A stretch of DNA of 64,000 nt, taken from Neocallimastix lanati (nom. inval.) (Eukaryota > Neocallimastigomycota > Neocallimastigomycetes > Neocallimastigales > Neocallimastigaceae). The notes under the pieces were generated by a model. It saw nothing but the letters and a program-made list of their open reading frames with translations, was not told the origin of the DNA and made no database searches. Of this stretch, positions 27,368 through 39,942 are shown piece after piece (positions within the stretch are counted from its first letter, which is position 1; each line of letters opens with the position of its first letter). The translations under genes were made by a program, and so were the position numbers. Location: NCBI GenBank assembly GCA_016946835.1, contig JACVTC010000028.1:289501-353500 (forward strand). The letters run 5' to 3'.

Positions 27368-30300
27368 AATTGAAAAAAAAAAAAGATAAGAAATATATAT
27401 TATTTATACGATTTTCTTGATAGTTTATATAAATAATATTTATTTATAATACTAAGTTTTTTTAATAAAATAATCATATTATTAATATTTTATGAATTAG
27501 AAAATAAAAAAAAAAATATGTTAGTTACAAAATTTATAAATACTTTTGATTAAATATTTTTATTATTACTAATTATAATATTTTATTTTTTATATTTACC
27601 ATTCCAGATATTTAAAAAAAAAATAAAATATAAATGAAACTATATAATATTAAATAAAATAAAAAAAAGAAAAAATAAAAAATAAAAAAAAAAAAAAAAA
27701 AAAACAATAAAAAATTAAATAATAGCTTTTATCTTTCCTATTTCATATTCTTATACTATTATATTTTCGTTTAACGATGATTAAACATCACATCTATTAT
27801 TAATACTTTTTTATTATTAAGAGTTTTTCATTATAAAATATTTTAATCAAAGAAGAAAAAATAAATTTATAAATAATAAAATTATTATATAAAAAAATAT
27901 TATAAAAAAAAAAAAAAAGTTATTTAGTTATTTAATTTGCTTTAAAATAATTTTTAACTATATAAATTATATATATATTATTTAATTTTAATTAGATAAA
28001 ACAAAATTTAAAAAAAAAAAAATAAAAAATAAAATAAAATAAAATTAAAATAAAAATTAAACTTATAATTAATAATTAATTCTAAGTGATTCTTAAATAT
28101 TAAATAAATAAAAAGACCATTTTTCATTAATATGTAATATTTATAATAAAATATTTCTATTTTTTACTAATTCAAAAAACTTTGATTAATTTTTATATTT
28201 AAATATTAATTAAATATAAATTTTTTATAATTAAATACAAAATTTTTGTGGTTATATACAATAACGAGTATATTGCAATATATGTATTAATATATTAAAT
28301 TTTTTTACTATAATTTTTTAATTTTTTTAAATATAATTATCATTTATTTTTGTTTGTTATTAATTATTTTATTTAAGAGTGATGGTTGAACCATTCATTT
28401 ATGATTTTTATAATTCTAAAAATTTACTTCAGTAATTTTGTTTTTGTATATTTTCTTATTAATAATTTATTATTAAATAATTCATTAAATATTAAAATAT
28501 CTGTTATGTTTTTATTAATTTTTCATTTTCCTAATTAACATTAAATTTTGGCAAAATGAATGATTTATTTTTTTTTCTATTTATTTAATAATTTATTAAT
28601 ATTGTATATATAAAATTTTATTATTGTTCAACTATCAAATATTATTTTTTCCATTGTATTTATTTTTCTTACATCAGTTATTACTTTGTTTCTTAAAAAT
28701 TTATTAAATTGTATTGGAAATTTGATTTTATTTAAAAAAAAAAAAAAAAAAGAAAAAAGAGTTCTTTATTTATTTATTTATTTAATTTTTTTTTCTTTTT
28801 TTTTTTTTTTTTTTCTAGTTTATTTTTTTATCTTTTTTTTTTCAAAAAAAAAAAAAATATGTTTATTTTTATAAAACAAAATAATAAAAAATAATTTTTA
28901 TAAATATCTCTAAAAAGTCAATTATGAATAAAATATTTCTTCTCATTCAAAATCAATTACTTTGTTAATTACTTCGTTCTATTATTATTATTATTTTACT
29001 TACAAATATAATAGAAGTTATAAAATTTCTTTATGTATATTAACTTTAATATGTATATAATAATAATAAAAAAAAAAAAAAAAAAAAAAAAAATTAAATA
29101 AAATAAAATATAATAAATATAATAAAAATAAAACAAAATAAAAAATAAAAATAAAATATAATATTAAATTTCAAAAAGTTTAATATATTAATAAAATTTA
29201 TGTATAAACTTACTTTATATAGTAATTTTTATAGTTGTTTATATATATAAATAAATTTTTAAATAATAAAAAAAAATATCGTATTAGATTATATATTTTT
29301 ATATTTATTGGTATAAAGAATATTTATTTCTTAATAACATATTCTTATTTTTATTTTTTAATACTGATATAATCTTTTATTACATTTTGAAATAATTTAT
29401 ATAACTTATAATATATTTAAAATATTATTAAATATATTTTTTAGATAATTTATATATTATCAAATTTGAATTTCATTTGTTTTATAAATAAATATTTATA
29501 TGATGTTTGAAAATATTATAATATTTTTTTTAATGATTATATCCTTCATTATCCAATTTACATAAAATATAATTATTTAAAATCCAATGTTAAACTAAAC
29601 AAACCTTTTTTTATTATATATTAAATATCACATTAATTTTTTTTTTTATTTTTTTTTTTATATATGCATTATTGTATAAAAAAAATTATTATATGTATAT
29701 TGTTAATAATAGATTCTATAGATTCATGATGACAATATAATTATTAAAAAAAAATATTGATAAATAAGTATTATTCTATTTTTCAATGTATATTCAAAAA
29801 ATCCTATTAATAATGATAATAAAAAAAATAAAAAAATAAAAAATAAAAAATAAAAAAATAAAAAGTGTTTATATATATTCTTTACTTTAAAATTATATAA
29901 AGTATACTTTACCAAATGAAATTATGAAATTACAATTTTCAAACATTTAATTATTGTTAATTTAATTAATAATTAATATAATACATTTATATAATATAAT
30001 GTAAAATAAAAATTAATGAAATAATTTTATATAATGTATTCTATAATGTAAATTTTATTTTTATTTTTTATGAGATTTAACTTTATAGAATATAAGAATT
30101 TAGAATTATTAAAACTTTATTTTATGAAAATTTTAACAAATTTAAAGTTCCATAGGCTCTGAAAATAAATTCATCATTAATTATATTTAAATTATAATTT
30201 GATAATTGTTAATTTTTATTTGTTTTAATTTAAAATCTTTAATAAAGAATTTTCAATTCTAATTATATAAACAATGTAAATAATTATATATTAATTAATA

Positions 30301-30399
30301 ATAATTATTAAATGGTAAATAATTATACTCTTTAAACTATTTGAAATTGATTCCAATAATAAATATAATTTATATTAATATTTCAAATAATAATTATAA

Positions 30400-30455
30400 A
30401 ATCTATAATGCTATATTGATATATATATATATATATCAATATAGCATTATAGATT
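30400..30455. repeat. 56-bp perfect palindrome
   Basis: The left arm begins AATCTATAATGCTATATTGA, the centre is (AT)n, and the right arm is the exact reverse complement ending TCAATATAGCATTATAGATT; there is no spacer and no mismatch over 56 bp. Symmetry stops sharply at both ends. The arms outside the AT core are not simple repeats, so chance is unlikely. It could extrude as a cruciform or be a folded-back insertion. Confidence 0.9.
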
Positions 30456-30791
30456 ATATATATAAAAAAAAAAAAAAAAACAGAAAAATATAAATGTAAC
30501 ACAAGAATATTTTAATACTATTATATTTTACAAGAATTATTATAATTCTATTCATGAATTAAAACAAAATTTAATAATAAAAAATAAATTATATTTATTA
30601 TTAGTATACAGTATTTGATATTAATTGTCATAATTGTCATTTAAAAAAATTTTATAAAATGTTTTTTATTAGGATATAAAGACTTAAAAACTAAATAATA
30701 TAAAATAAAAATAAAATTGAACTAAAATTAAAAAATATATATATAATAAAATATAATATAAATAAAATAAAATAAAGTATAATTTCATTTT

Positions 30792-30830
30792 AATAATAGA
30801 AAAACTTATAAAATAAGTTTTTCTATTATT
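30792..30830. repeat. Inverted repeat, 18-bp perfect arms
   Basis: Arms AATAATAGAAAAACTTAT and ATAAGTTTTTCTATTATT are exact reverse complements separated by AAA. It lies 0.34 kb from the 56-bp palindrome. Confidence 0.85.
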
Positions 30831-31208
30831 TTACCGTTTCATCGAAGAAATCAAAAAAAAAATTTTTTTTAATTTAAATTTTTTTTATATAAAAAAAAAA
30901 GAATAAAATAAAATAACATAAAATAAAATAAAATATAATATAATATAAACCTTTTTAAATTATTATAATATTAAAAGATATTAAATCTATTTATTTATTA
31001 TTTTTTTGGTTTGTTATGTTACTTTTGTCTTTATTTCTCTTTTTATTATTTATTATAATTTTTATAATAAATATATTTTTATAAAATATAAAACTAAAAA
31101 TATTTATTATTTTTATTAATACTTATTTTTAAATGATATATTTAATAATATGTATTTTTAAATTTTATATTAATCTTTTTATTACTTATTGAGTTGGAAT
31201 TATCGATT

Positions 31209-31243
<35 letters not shown>

Positions 31244-31484
31244 AAATGATTAAACTTTAATACTATAAATATTTTTTTTTTTTTTAATATAATTAATTTG
31301 GATATTCTTTTTTTCTTTTAAAATTATTTTAAATAATAATTTTCTTTTTTTTAAAAAAAAGAAATAATTATTCACTTAATATTTTATAATATTTTATTTT
31401 ATTGACATAATTAAATAATTAAAAAAATTATAAATATCAAGATTTAAACATATATAATTAAAAAAATTTTTAAATATTTTGATT

Positions 31485-31519
31485 ATAAATTATGATTATA
31501 TATATAAATCATAATTTAT
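31485..31519. repeat. Inverted repeat, 13-bp perfect arms
   Basis: Arms ATAAATTATGATT and AATCATAATTTAT are separated by 9 nt. It is the third inverted repeat within 1.1 kb; shorter and more A+T-rich, so chance is a more realistic explanation here. Confidence 0.6.
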
Positions 31520-31988
31520 CAAGTTTTATTGTTAAATTTTTAATTATTTTTAATATATTTGTTTATTAATATTTTATTTATTTATATTTTATTTATTTAT
31601 ACTCTATTTATTTATTTATATTTTATTTTATTTATTTATATTTTATTTTATTTATTTATATTTTATTTTATTTATATTTTATTTATTTATTTACTATTTT
31701 TTTTATATATTTAACAATTTCATAAATGAATAAATAAATAAATAGATAAATAAATAAAATATTAATTAGGCTTTTATCAGTAATAATAGATAAAAATAAT
31801 GTTCAAAAATAAATATTTAATAATAAATATTTAACATTAAATATTCAATATTATTAATAATTATTAACTAAAATATAATAAATATTATATGAATACATTA
31901 CTTAATAGTTTTGAATTAAATATAAAAATATGAATATATGTATATATGCAATTTACTTAAAATATGATTTTTTTTTTTTTTTTTTTTT

Positions 31989-32299
31989 AGACTGAGATTA
32001 ATTTGAGGGGATGACAATAGGGTCTCCAGTCACTCCCTTAAACCTATCAGACTCTCATAGGATTCTTTACGACTGATTTCTTGTTTGTGATCTCTTGAAC
32101 CATTATTGAGGGAGGAATAACTACTATAATTCTTTCACAGATTAAGTGCCCTCTGCTTTAGCAATTATATAATCTAGTAAAAGGATTACTTACCATAGGG
32201 AATGAATAACCATCTTTATTTATAAGGAAAAACCCTATGGGAGAAAATTACCTCATGTAAATTATGAGGTAGTCTCAGTGTCGAGTCGAACATATAACA
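31989..32299 (-). mobile_element. Possible solo LTR or structured non-coding island
   Basis: This ~310-bp patch is far less A+T-rich than its flanks and has no open frame on either strand. Read on the minus strand it begins TGTTATATGTTCGACTCGAC and includes a TATA-like word inside, as in an LTR, and near 32411 a CCCCCT tract recalls the polypurine tracts of the two copia elements further on. It also folds well: ACCTCAT/ATGAGGT (32250-32256 with 32264-32270) and CCATAGGG/CCCTATGG (32193-32200 with 32233-32240). No target duplication was recognised. A structured RNA gene is the alternative. Confidence 0.35.
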
Positions 32300-32706
32300 T
32301 TTTCACAAAAAAATATGTATTAAAAATAGCTATATTAAATGTTTTGTAAATAAAATTGTCAGTATTAAAATACTTGAAATGAATAAAAATAAAAAAAAAA
32401 AATACATTACTCCCCCTTTTTTTTTTTTTTTTTTTTATTGTAATACAATATTAACTTTAATAAGTTTATTGTTAATATAAATGCTATTTATTATTTCAAT
32501 GAAATCTTTAAGAGTATAAATGATTTATTTATTATTACAGAAAATAACATATATCTTTTATTTTTAGTGAAAATTATTCATATTTGATAGAAAATAAAAT
32601 AATTATGTTAAATATTATTTAATAAATAATCTTATTATTATTATTATTACTATTATTATTTTATTATTAATTAAAAATATACATATTTTCATATTTTTGT
32701 ATTGAA

Positions 32707-32776
<70 letters not shown>

Positions 32777-33291
32777 GAAATTAAAAAATTTTTTTTTTAG
32801 TATTTTTAATATTATAATTAAATTTTCAATAATAATAATAATAAAATAAATTGTAATTATTTAAGCATTACGAATATTATTATCTTTAAATTATCATTAA
32901 TAATAATAATATTAGAAAAAGAAAAAAAATTTTTTTATCAAACATATATATATTTAAAATTTTAAAAGTCATTTAATCACAGAAACAAACAAACAAACAA
33001 ACAAACAAACAAAAAAAAAAAAAAAAACTGACCTTATTTTATTTTATTTCATTTTTATTACTAAATTAACTACATATATAAAATTTTTAAATAACATATT
33101 ATATATATCACGTATCATGTTTCAAAATTTTAAAAAATAAATTAAATTGTTTATTATATTTTCTTTTACTTTTCCAGTATAATATATTTTAATATACATT
33201 TCGTTATATAAAATTAAAATTGTTTTAAAATTTATTCATGAATCCCGTTATAAAAATTATTAAATAAATAATATTCTTTTCACATTTATTT

Positions 33292-34460
33292 TTAATCTTC
33301 CATTGTATCTTCATCATCTTTATTATTATTATTATTTAATGTATCTGATGTTATCCCACTCTTTAATTTTCTTTCAAGTAAAGTTATTTCCTCTAATGTA
33401 GTTGCATTCTTTATCATTTCTTTAATTTTTTCAGCTTCTTCTGGTGATGGTCCTTGATATGGTCTAGCTTCTTTTTTGGGCATTTCTCCTGGTTCAAATG
33501 TCTTTACTAATGATTTTCTTAATTCTTTACCTTGTTCACTATTAAACAATTTTCTAGCTTCATCTTTTTCCTTTAATGTTTACATAAATTTTTTTTCATT
33601 AATAAATTTTACATTTAATAATAATAAAATATAGTGTAATTATAATATTAAAATTAAATCATTTCTTTTATAATGATCATAATAAATAAAACTTTTAATA
33701 TGGACATCTTCCAAGTAAAAAATTAATTATGAAATAACTTACAATTGCTCTAACTTTTTTGAAATCAAGCATTCTAAGATTTGGACATCTATTTATAACA
33801 AATAATCTATAGTATTTTTTAGTAACAACAGGGTTGTCCATTAAACTTAAATATTTTAAATTCTTCATATCACCTAATACATCTAAATCTCCTAATTCTT
33901 GAATTTGATTATTTGTCAATATTAAACTTTCTAAATTTGGAAGCGATTTAGGTAAATTTATATCAATTCTTGATATTCTATTATTGATTGCAATAATTCC
34001 TTTAAGTCTTTTCATATGTGGGAAATTTTCTAATTTTCCTATTTCATTATCAGAGAAATTAATTACATCATTTAGATCCTGATTAATTTGAGGAAAATTT
34101 ATTATTAATAGTATTAAAATTAATATATTTGTTCAATTTCTTTTTCGTTATTTTGAAACATTTTATTTAAATTAATATTTTATTTAAATCTATTAATTTA
34201 CTTTCGTTACAGCAATATTTTCAATTCTTGATATTTTCAATCCTTTTAATTAAGGTAAATATATATATTATTAAAAATTATATTAGAAAATTATTTTATA
34301 AGATTTTTTTTCTTAATAAATATAAATTATATTTTTTTTCTTTTTTTTTTTTTTTTTTTTGGTTGAATTAAAAATGATAATATTAATTATAATAATGATG
34401 AAAAAGAAAATAATAATAATAATAGTATCATTAAAAAATTTATAAAATTGAAAGGAAATT

Positions 34461-34497
<37 letters not shown>

Positions 34498-34662
34498 TAA
34501 TCAATCATAATCAATAATTTAATAACAAAAATATATATATATATATAATTTTATAATTTATTTTTATCATAAATATATTTAACCTGTAAGATCTAATTCA
34601 CGATCTTTTATAGGATTAATATACGATTCAGCACTTTCAATAACATCATAGTTTAACTTCAT
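33292..34662 (-). CDS. U2 small nuclear ribonucleoprotein A' (U2A')
   Basis: Four exons on the minus strand: 34662-34584, 34242-34202, 34078-33743, 33570-33292, all GT-AG and in phase; 244 residues, normal for the family (about 230-255). The N-terminus MKLNYDVIESAESYINPIKD followed by RELDLTG matches the U2A' signature (IxxAxxYxNxxxDRELDLRG). Leucine-rich repeats follow (VINFSDNEIGKLENFP, IIAINNRISRI, LESLILTNNQIQELGDLD, LKYLSLMDNPV) and then the conserved cap KKYYRLFVINRCPNLRMLDF. The acidic Asn-rich tail is short. U2A' binds U2B'' on stem-loop IV of U2 snRNA, part of branch-site recognition. The second exon is only 41 nt. The gene is divergent from glucosidase II beta, sharing a 655-bp intergenic region. 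Confidence 0.93.
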
Positions 34663-35317
34663 TATTACTTTATATTTAATATTTCAACTATTTTTCTTAT
34701 ATAAAAAAAAAAAAAATCTATATATACTAATATATTTAACACGTGATTACAATAAAAAAAATTTAATACATATAATAAAAATTTAATTAAATTTTCTAAA
34801 AATATATAATTTATGTAAAATGAAATAAATTTTTGATTAATATAAAAGTAACTCATATAGTCAAATTAAATAATAAATTGTACTTTAAAGGTATAATACA
34901 TATTTAAAAAAAAATTATCTTTAAATTTGAATCTATTAAATTTCAATATATTATAATAGAATTAAATAACAAATATTTAAAATATAAAATTAATAATTAA
35001 AAAATAAAATATTTATTAAAATAGTAGTCATTACTACTATAATAATTTATAAATAAAGAAAAAAGTTAGTATAAGTTAGTTGAATCATTTTGAAATTTGA
35101 TTTATTAATTTGAAATCTTAGATTTATATATACTATATATTTACAAATTATTTAAAATAATTTCTACAATTATATATTATTATTATATATTATTATTTAT
35201 TATTATTAATATATTTATTATATTTATTATTGTTATTGTTTATTAATAAAAAATATATATAGAAAAAAGGAATAAAATTAAAAAAAAAAAAAATAAAAAT
35301 AAAAATAAAAAAAAAAA
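34663..35317. promoter_or_regulatory. Shared divergent promoter region
   Basis: 655 bp separate the start codons of the divergent U2A' (-) and glucosidase II beta (+) genes. The sequence is A/T-rich with poly(A) directly before the glucosidase start; no specific factor site can be named. Confidence 0.5.
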
Positions 35318-38305
35318 ATGAAAATAGGAGGCTATTATATAAAGAGCAATCTTGTTTATATTATTTCAGTATTCCTTGCTTTTAAATTAAGCTGTGCAAT
35401 TAAAGTAGATAAATTATTGGGTGTTCCAGACGAAAGTAAAAAAAAAAAATATATATTTATTTTTTTAAATATATTAATATAATTATGAGTAGAATAATTA
35501 AAATTTCAGTTCTTAATAATTAAATATTAATTTGATATTATAATAATTGATATATCTTATGTAATTTTATTAGAATTAAAATTTTATAAGCCACAAGAAG
35601 GAGATGTTTTTAAATGTCTTGATGGTTCAAAGGTAATTCCATATAGTGCAGTTAATGATGATTATTGTGACTGCCCCGATGGAAGTGACGAACCAGGTAT
35701 ATTGATAATAATAGTAATAATAATAATTATATTTATATTCAAAAACTAGTAATAAAATATTATTATTGTAATTTAAATGCAATTAGAAATTAAATTTCTT
35801 ATTCATTATTTTTAATTAATATTATTTCTTTCTCTAAGGTACTTCCGCTTGTCCAAATACAACTTTTTATTGTAAAAATGAAGGATATATTCCCTCAGTT
35901 ATTCCAAGTTCTAGAGTAAATGATGGAATATGTGGTAGGTTTTTGGTTATTATATAATAAATTTTTAATTTATTGAAATTATTTGCTATATTTATTATAT
36001 TTAATATTATTATTTTATTTTAATAATTTAATATATGTGTGTATATAACTATTAATTAATTAATTGATTAATAAAGACCCAGAATGTTGTGATGGTTCAG
36101 ATGAAAATTCAGGGATAATTAAATGCCCAAATATTTGCGAACAAATTGCATATGAACAAAATAAAGAAGAAATTGAAAAGAAAAGAATTTTAAAAGATGT
36201 ATTGTATTATATCAAATTATTAATGATAATTTCTATAAAATGAAATAAAGTATTAATAATAATTAAGAAAAAAACAGTAAAAAAATGAAAATAACTATTA
36301 CTATATTATATATATTTTTTATTAATATAATATATGCAATTATATTTATATATATATATATATATATTCTGTAGGGTTTAGCAAAAAAGGAAAAATTATT
36401 ATCAGAAGCTTCGGAAATTGTTAAAAAAGAAAATAGTAAAAAAGACAAATTGGAATCTGAAATAGAAATTCTTAACTCTAAATTAAAAAGACTTGAAGGT
36501 GATATTTTAATAATATTATTATTAAAGTATAATTTTAAAAAATTAAATTTAAAATTACTTGTTACACTGTTGAAATATAATATTATAACAAAATTTCTAA
36601 AATTTTATTGTTATTTAAAAGTTCATAAATTATAAATTAGTTATAATATATTAAATATTATTTTTTTATTAATATTATTGATGTTATTTATTTTAGAAAT
36701 TCAATCAATTGCTGAGGAAGTGGATCAGAGAGTAAAAGCAGTTAAAGATAAGGAAATAAACAAAAAAATTATTGAAAATTGTCCAAATGTTTTACGTGAT
36801 TGTAATAATGGTTATGACGATTTAGATTCACAATTAAAACTTAGTTCTAAAAAATTAGATATATATGAAAATGGATTGAACCATATTTCAGATTTAATTG
36901 AAGATGTACAAAATATTCTTAACGAAGATAATAGTGAAAATAGATTAGCTGATATTATTATGTCCTTAAAATCCATTCAAGAAGAAATACATTCTTTACA
37001 TAATGAAGTTGAAGTAGCTCAACCTGATGATTTAGTAGAAGATAGTGATAAAAGTAATGATGAAGATGAAGATAATAGTGATGATGAAGCCGATGCCAAG
37101 GTTGAAAATAGTCACTTTAAACTGGATTTAAGTGTCAATTTGGATCATTTAAAACAAGCATTAGAATTAACACCATGTGAAGATGGCTCAAGAAATGTTA
37201 TATTTTGTATTGGATCTGGTATTAAATCATTAGTTATTGGTATGAAAAATAATGTTGTCAATGATTCCAAAAATCTAGCAGGATGGGAAGGTTGGCCAAG
37301 ATTAAGAAATCCATTAAATTTAACTGTAAAAAATATTATGAATAAAATTAAAAATTTAAAGAAATCTACTGTTCAAAATAATAATGAAGTTGATTCTAGA
37401 GATGCTGAATTTGGTATTAATTTTGATGAATTAAAGAATGATTATCTTGGTGTGAAATCCCTCGTAAAAAGTACCAAAAATGAATATGACAAGAAAGAAA
37501 AGGAATTAAAGAAAATTAAAGAAAAAACTGATATTGATTTTGGACCACAAAATGTATACAGAACATTTTATAATAAGTGTTATGATGTTGAAGCATCAGG
37601 GTAAATTATATTTAAAGCAATATCAATAAATTAAATTAAATTAATAAATTTATACATATATATATGATTTTCAATTTTAATATTAATATTAATATTTATT
37701 ATAATTATTATTATTATTATTATTGTTATTATTATTATTATTATTATTTATTAATATCATTGGATATTTTATTTATTTTATTTTACTTTATTTTATAAAG
37801 TTATATATATACATTATGCCTATTTAATGATGCAAAACAAAAGCCAAAAGATGGAAACTCTTCAACCAGTCTTGGGTAATTGGTTTAAATGAAATTTGAA
37901 ATAAATAATATTATAATATAAAATATATTAATCATAAAAATTTACTGTATTTTAAATTATTATTGACCATTAAAGTAAATGGAGTGGATTTGATAGTCCA
38001 ACTGTTATGAAGTTTACAAACGGAGAAAAATGTTGGAATGGACCACAAAGATCAGCTAAAGTAAATATTAATATTAAATTTTTACATATATTTATTTATT
38101 TATTTATTTATTTATTCATTCATTTATATGTTTATTTGTTTGTTTGTTTGTTTGTTTTTAGGTTATTTTAAAATGTTCAGATAAAAATGAATTAACTTCA
38201 GTTACAGAACCTAATAAATGTGAATATGAAATGATATTTTATACCCCAGCAGCCTGTCTTAAAATGGATGATGATGACAATAAAAGTGTAAAAGATGAAT
38301 TATAA
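35318..38305 (+). CDS. Glucosidase II beta subunit (PRKCSH-like), ER
   Basis: Nine exons: 35318-35435, 35574-35696, 35839-35934, 36077-36198, 36375-36498, 36697-37600, 37801-37875, 37976-38060, 38162-38305; all GT-AG, phases agree, 596 residues. An N-terminal hydrophobic segment (about residues 10-27) is the signal peptide. Two LDL-receptor-class-A-like Cys modules follow ([20 protein letters not shown] and [19 protein letters not shown]), then a Lys/Glu coiled coil (about 120-210) and an acidic stretch. The C-terminal MRH (mannose-6-phosphate receptor homology) domain is spread over the small 3' exons: [61 protein letters not shown]. The protein ends KDEL, an ER retrieval signal. It partners the catalytic alpha subunit in trimming glucose from N-glycans in the calnexin cycle. 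A region of about 200 residues between the acidic stretch and the MRH domain is not recognisable. Confidence 0.95.
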
Positions 38306-38408
38306 AAAAAAGATAAAATACAATAAACATAATTAAAATTAAAATTAAAATTATAATAAAATAAAAATAAAAATAAAATAATAGTAATAATAGTAATAAT
38401 AAGTAAAC

Positions 38409-38449
<41 letters not shown>

Positions 38450-38794
38450 AAAACAAGTAAATGTATTCTTATTAATTTTTTTTAAAATAAAAATAGCAAT
38501 TAATATCAAAATCTATATTGAAAAAAAAAATTATAATAAATAAATAAATAGTGTTTAATAAATTGCAATTAAAATATTTTATTTATTAAGTTTGTACTTT
38601 ATAAAATTAATAGTAATAATAATAATATTTATATTATTAATAAAAATAATTAAAAATAAAATTGAATATATATAGGATGTTGGAATTTTTTTTTAAATAT
38701 AAATATAGATATATATATATATACTTTTTAAATAAATGGTTAAACTAGTGATGTATATATTAATTTAATATTGTTTTTTTTTTTTTTTTTTTTA

Positions 38795-38880
<86 letters not shown>

Positions 38881-38998
38881 TCTAAATTTTTAAATATTTT
38901 ATTTATATATATATGTATATAATTATTAATAATTCTTTATTTTCTTCTTTTTTGTAAAATAATTTCTGTGTTTATTTTAAAAAATTTTTTTAATTAAT
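38306..38998. other. Convergent intergenic spacer
   Basis: 693 bp between the 3' ends of the glucosidase II beta (+) and PRPF38B-like (-) genes. It holds a poly(A) tract near 38410-38447, poly(T) near 38774-38793 and a long (TTA)n run at about 38801-38880. No gene. Confidence 0.6.
38322..38327 (+). terminator. Candidate poly(A) signal of the glucosidase II beta gene
   Basis: AATAAA lies 16 bp after the stop codon. The word is frequent in this DNA, so support is positional only. Confidence 0.3.
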
Positions 38999-39907
38999 TT
39001 AACTTCTCTCTGAACTTGAACTTCTACTACGATGATGTCTACTTGAATGACGATCTCTTGTAGGACTTCTACTTCTACTTTTATAATTTCTTCTACTTCT
39101 ATCCCTACTTCTATCCCTACTTCTATCCCTACTTCTATCCCTACTTCTATGATGATGATGTCTACTATGTCGGCTTCTACTTCTGTCTCTACTTCTGTGA
39201 TGATGTCTGCTATGTCTACTTCTACTTCTGTCTCTGTCTCTATCTCTAGACCTGCTTCTACTTCTACTTCTGCTATGATGATGTCTTAATAATACAATTA
39301 AAATTTATAATTTTTTTTTATTAGAATAATTATCACCATAATGATAATAAAATAATTTATTATTATTCTTTTTATATTTACCTCTTTTTTCTTTCTTCCT
39401 CATACTTTTCTCTTTCCTTTTTTCTTTCTTCTTCACGTTTTTCTTTTAATTTTTTTTCAATTTCTTGGGCTATAATATAAAATTGATAAATATTAAAAAT
39501 TATAATTTATAATATATAATTCAAATAAATAAATAAAAAAAAAAAAAAAAAAAAAATCTAATAAATTACCTATTTTTATCGGTATTCTTGGTAATATAGT
39601 ATCTAACCATTTTTGTTCTGTAAGAAGTTGTCTACACATTCTTCCAATTGTTCTTAATTAATAAATATTTTATAAAAACAAAAATAAAAATATTTCATTA
39701 AAATACTATCTACATATTATTTTATATTATACAGAAGAATAATAAGGATGTAATATTTACATTACTCTAGGATATACTCCACCCTCTATTTGAACCTCTT
39801 CTTCATCATCTAAATAATCCTCAAACCAACTCCACAAATGATCTGGTTTACACACATATCTTAAATATAAAAAACCTAAAGCACGAACATGACTAAAAAA
39901 TTGTTTT

Positions 39908-39942
<35 letters not shown>

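Larger units (their letters stand above)
27368..33291. other. Gene-free region with palindromes and one complex island
   Basis: Nearly 6 kb without a supportable gene, upstream of the Mei2-like gene and downstream of U2A'. It is mostly A/T homopolymers and short tandem words such as TTTATTTATATTTTA near 31560-31700. Exceptions, listed separately, are three perfect inverted repeats between 30.4 and 31.5 kb and a structured patch at 31.99-32.30 kb. A long (AAT)n run lies near 32708-32774 and a (CAAA)n run near 32985-33010. Confidence 0.6.

Noticed and set aside
32185-32300. Plus-strand ATTACTTACC followed by a stem, reminiscent of the 5' end of U1 snRNA
   Set aside because: The U1-70K loop sequence and a convincing Sm site are missing, and spacing of the later stems does not fit U1.
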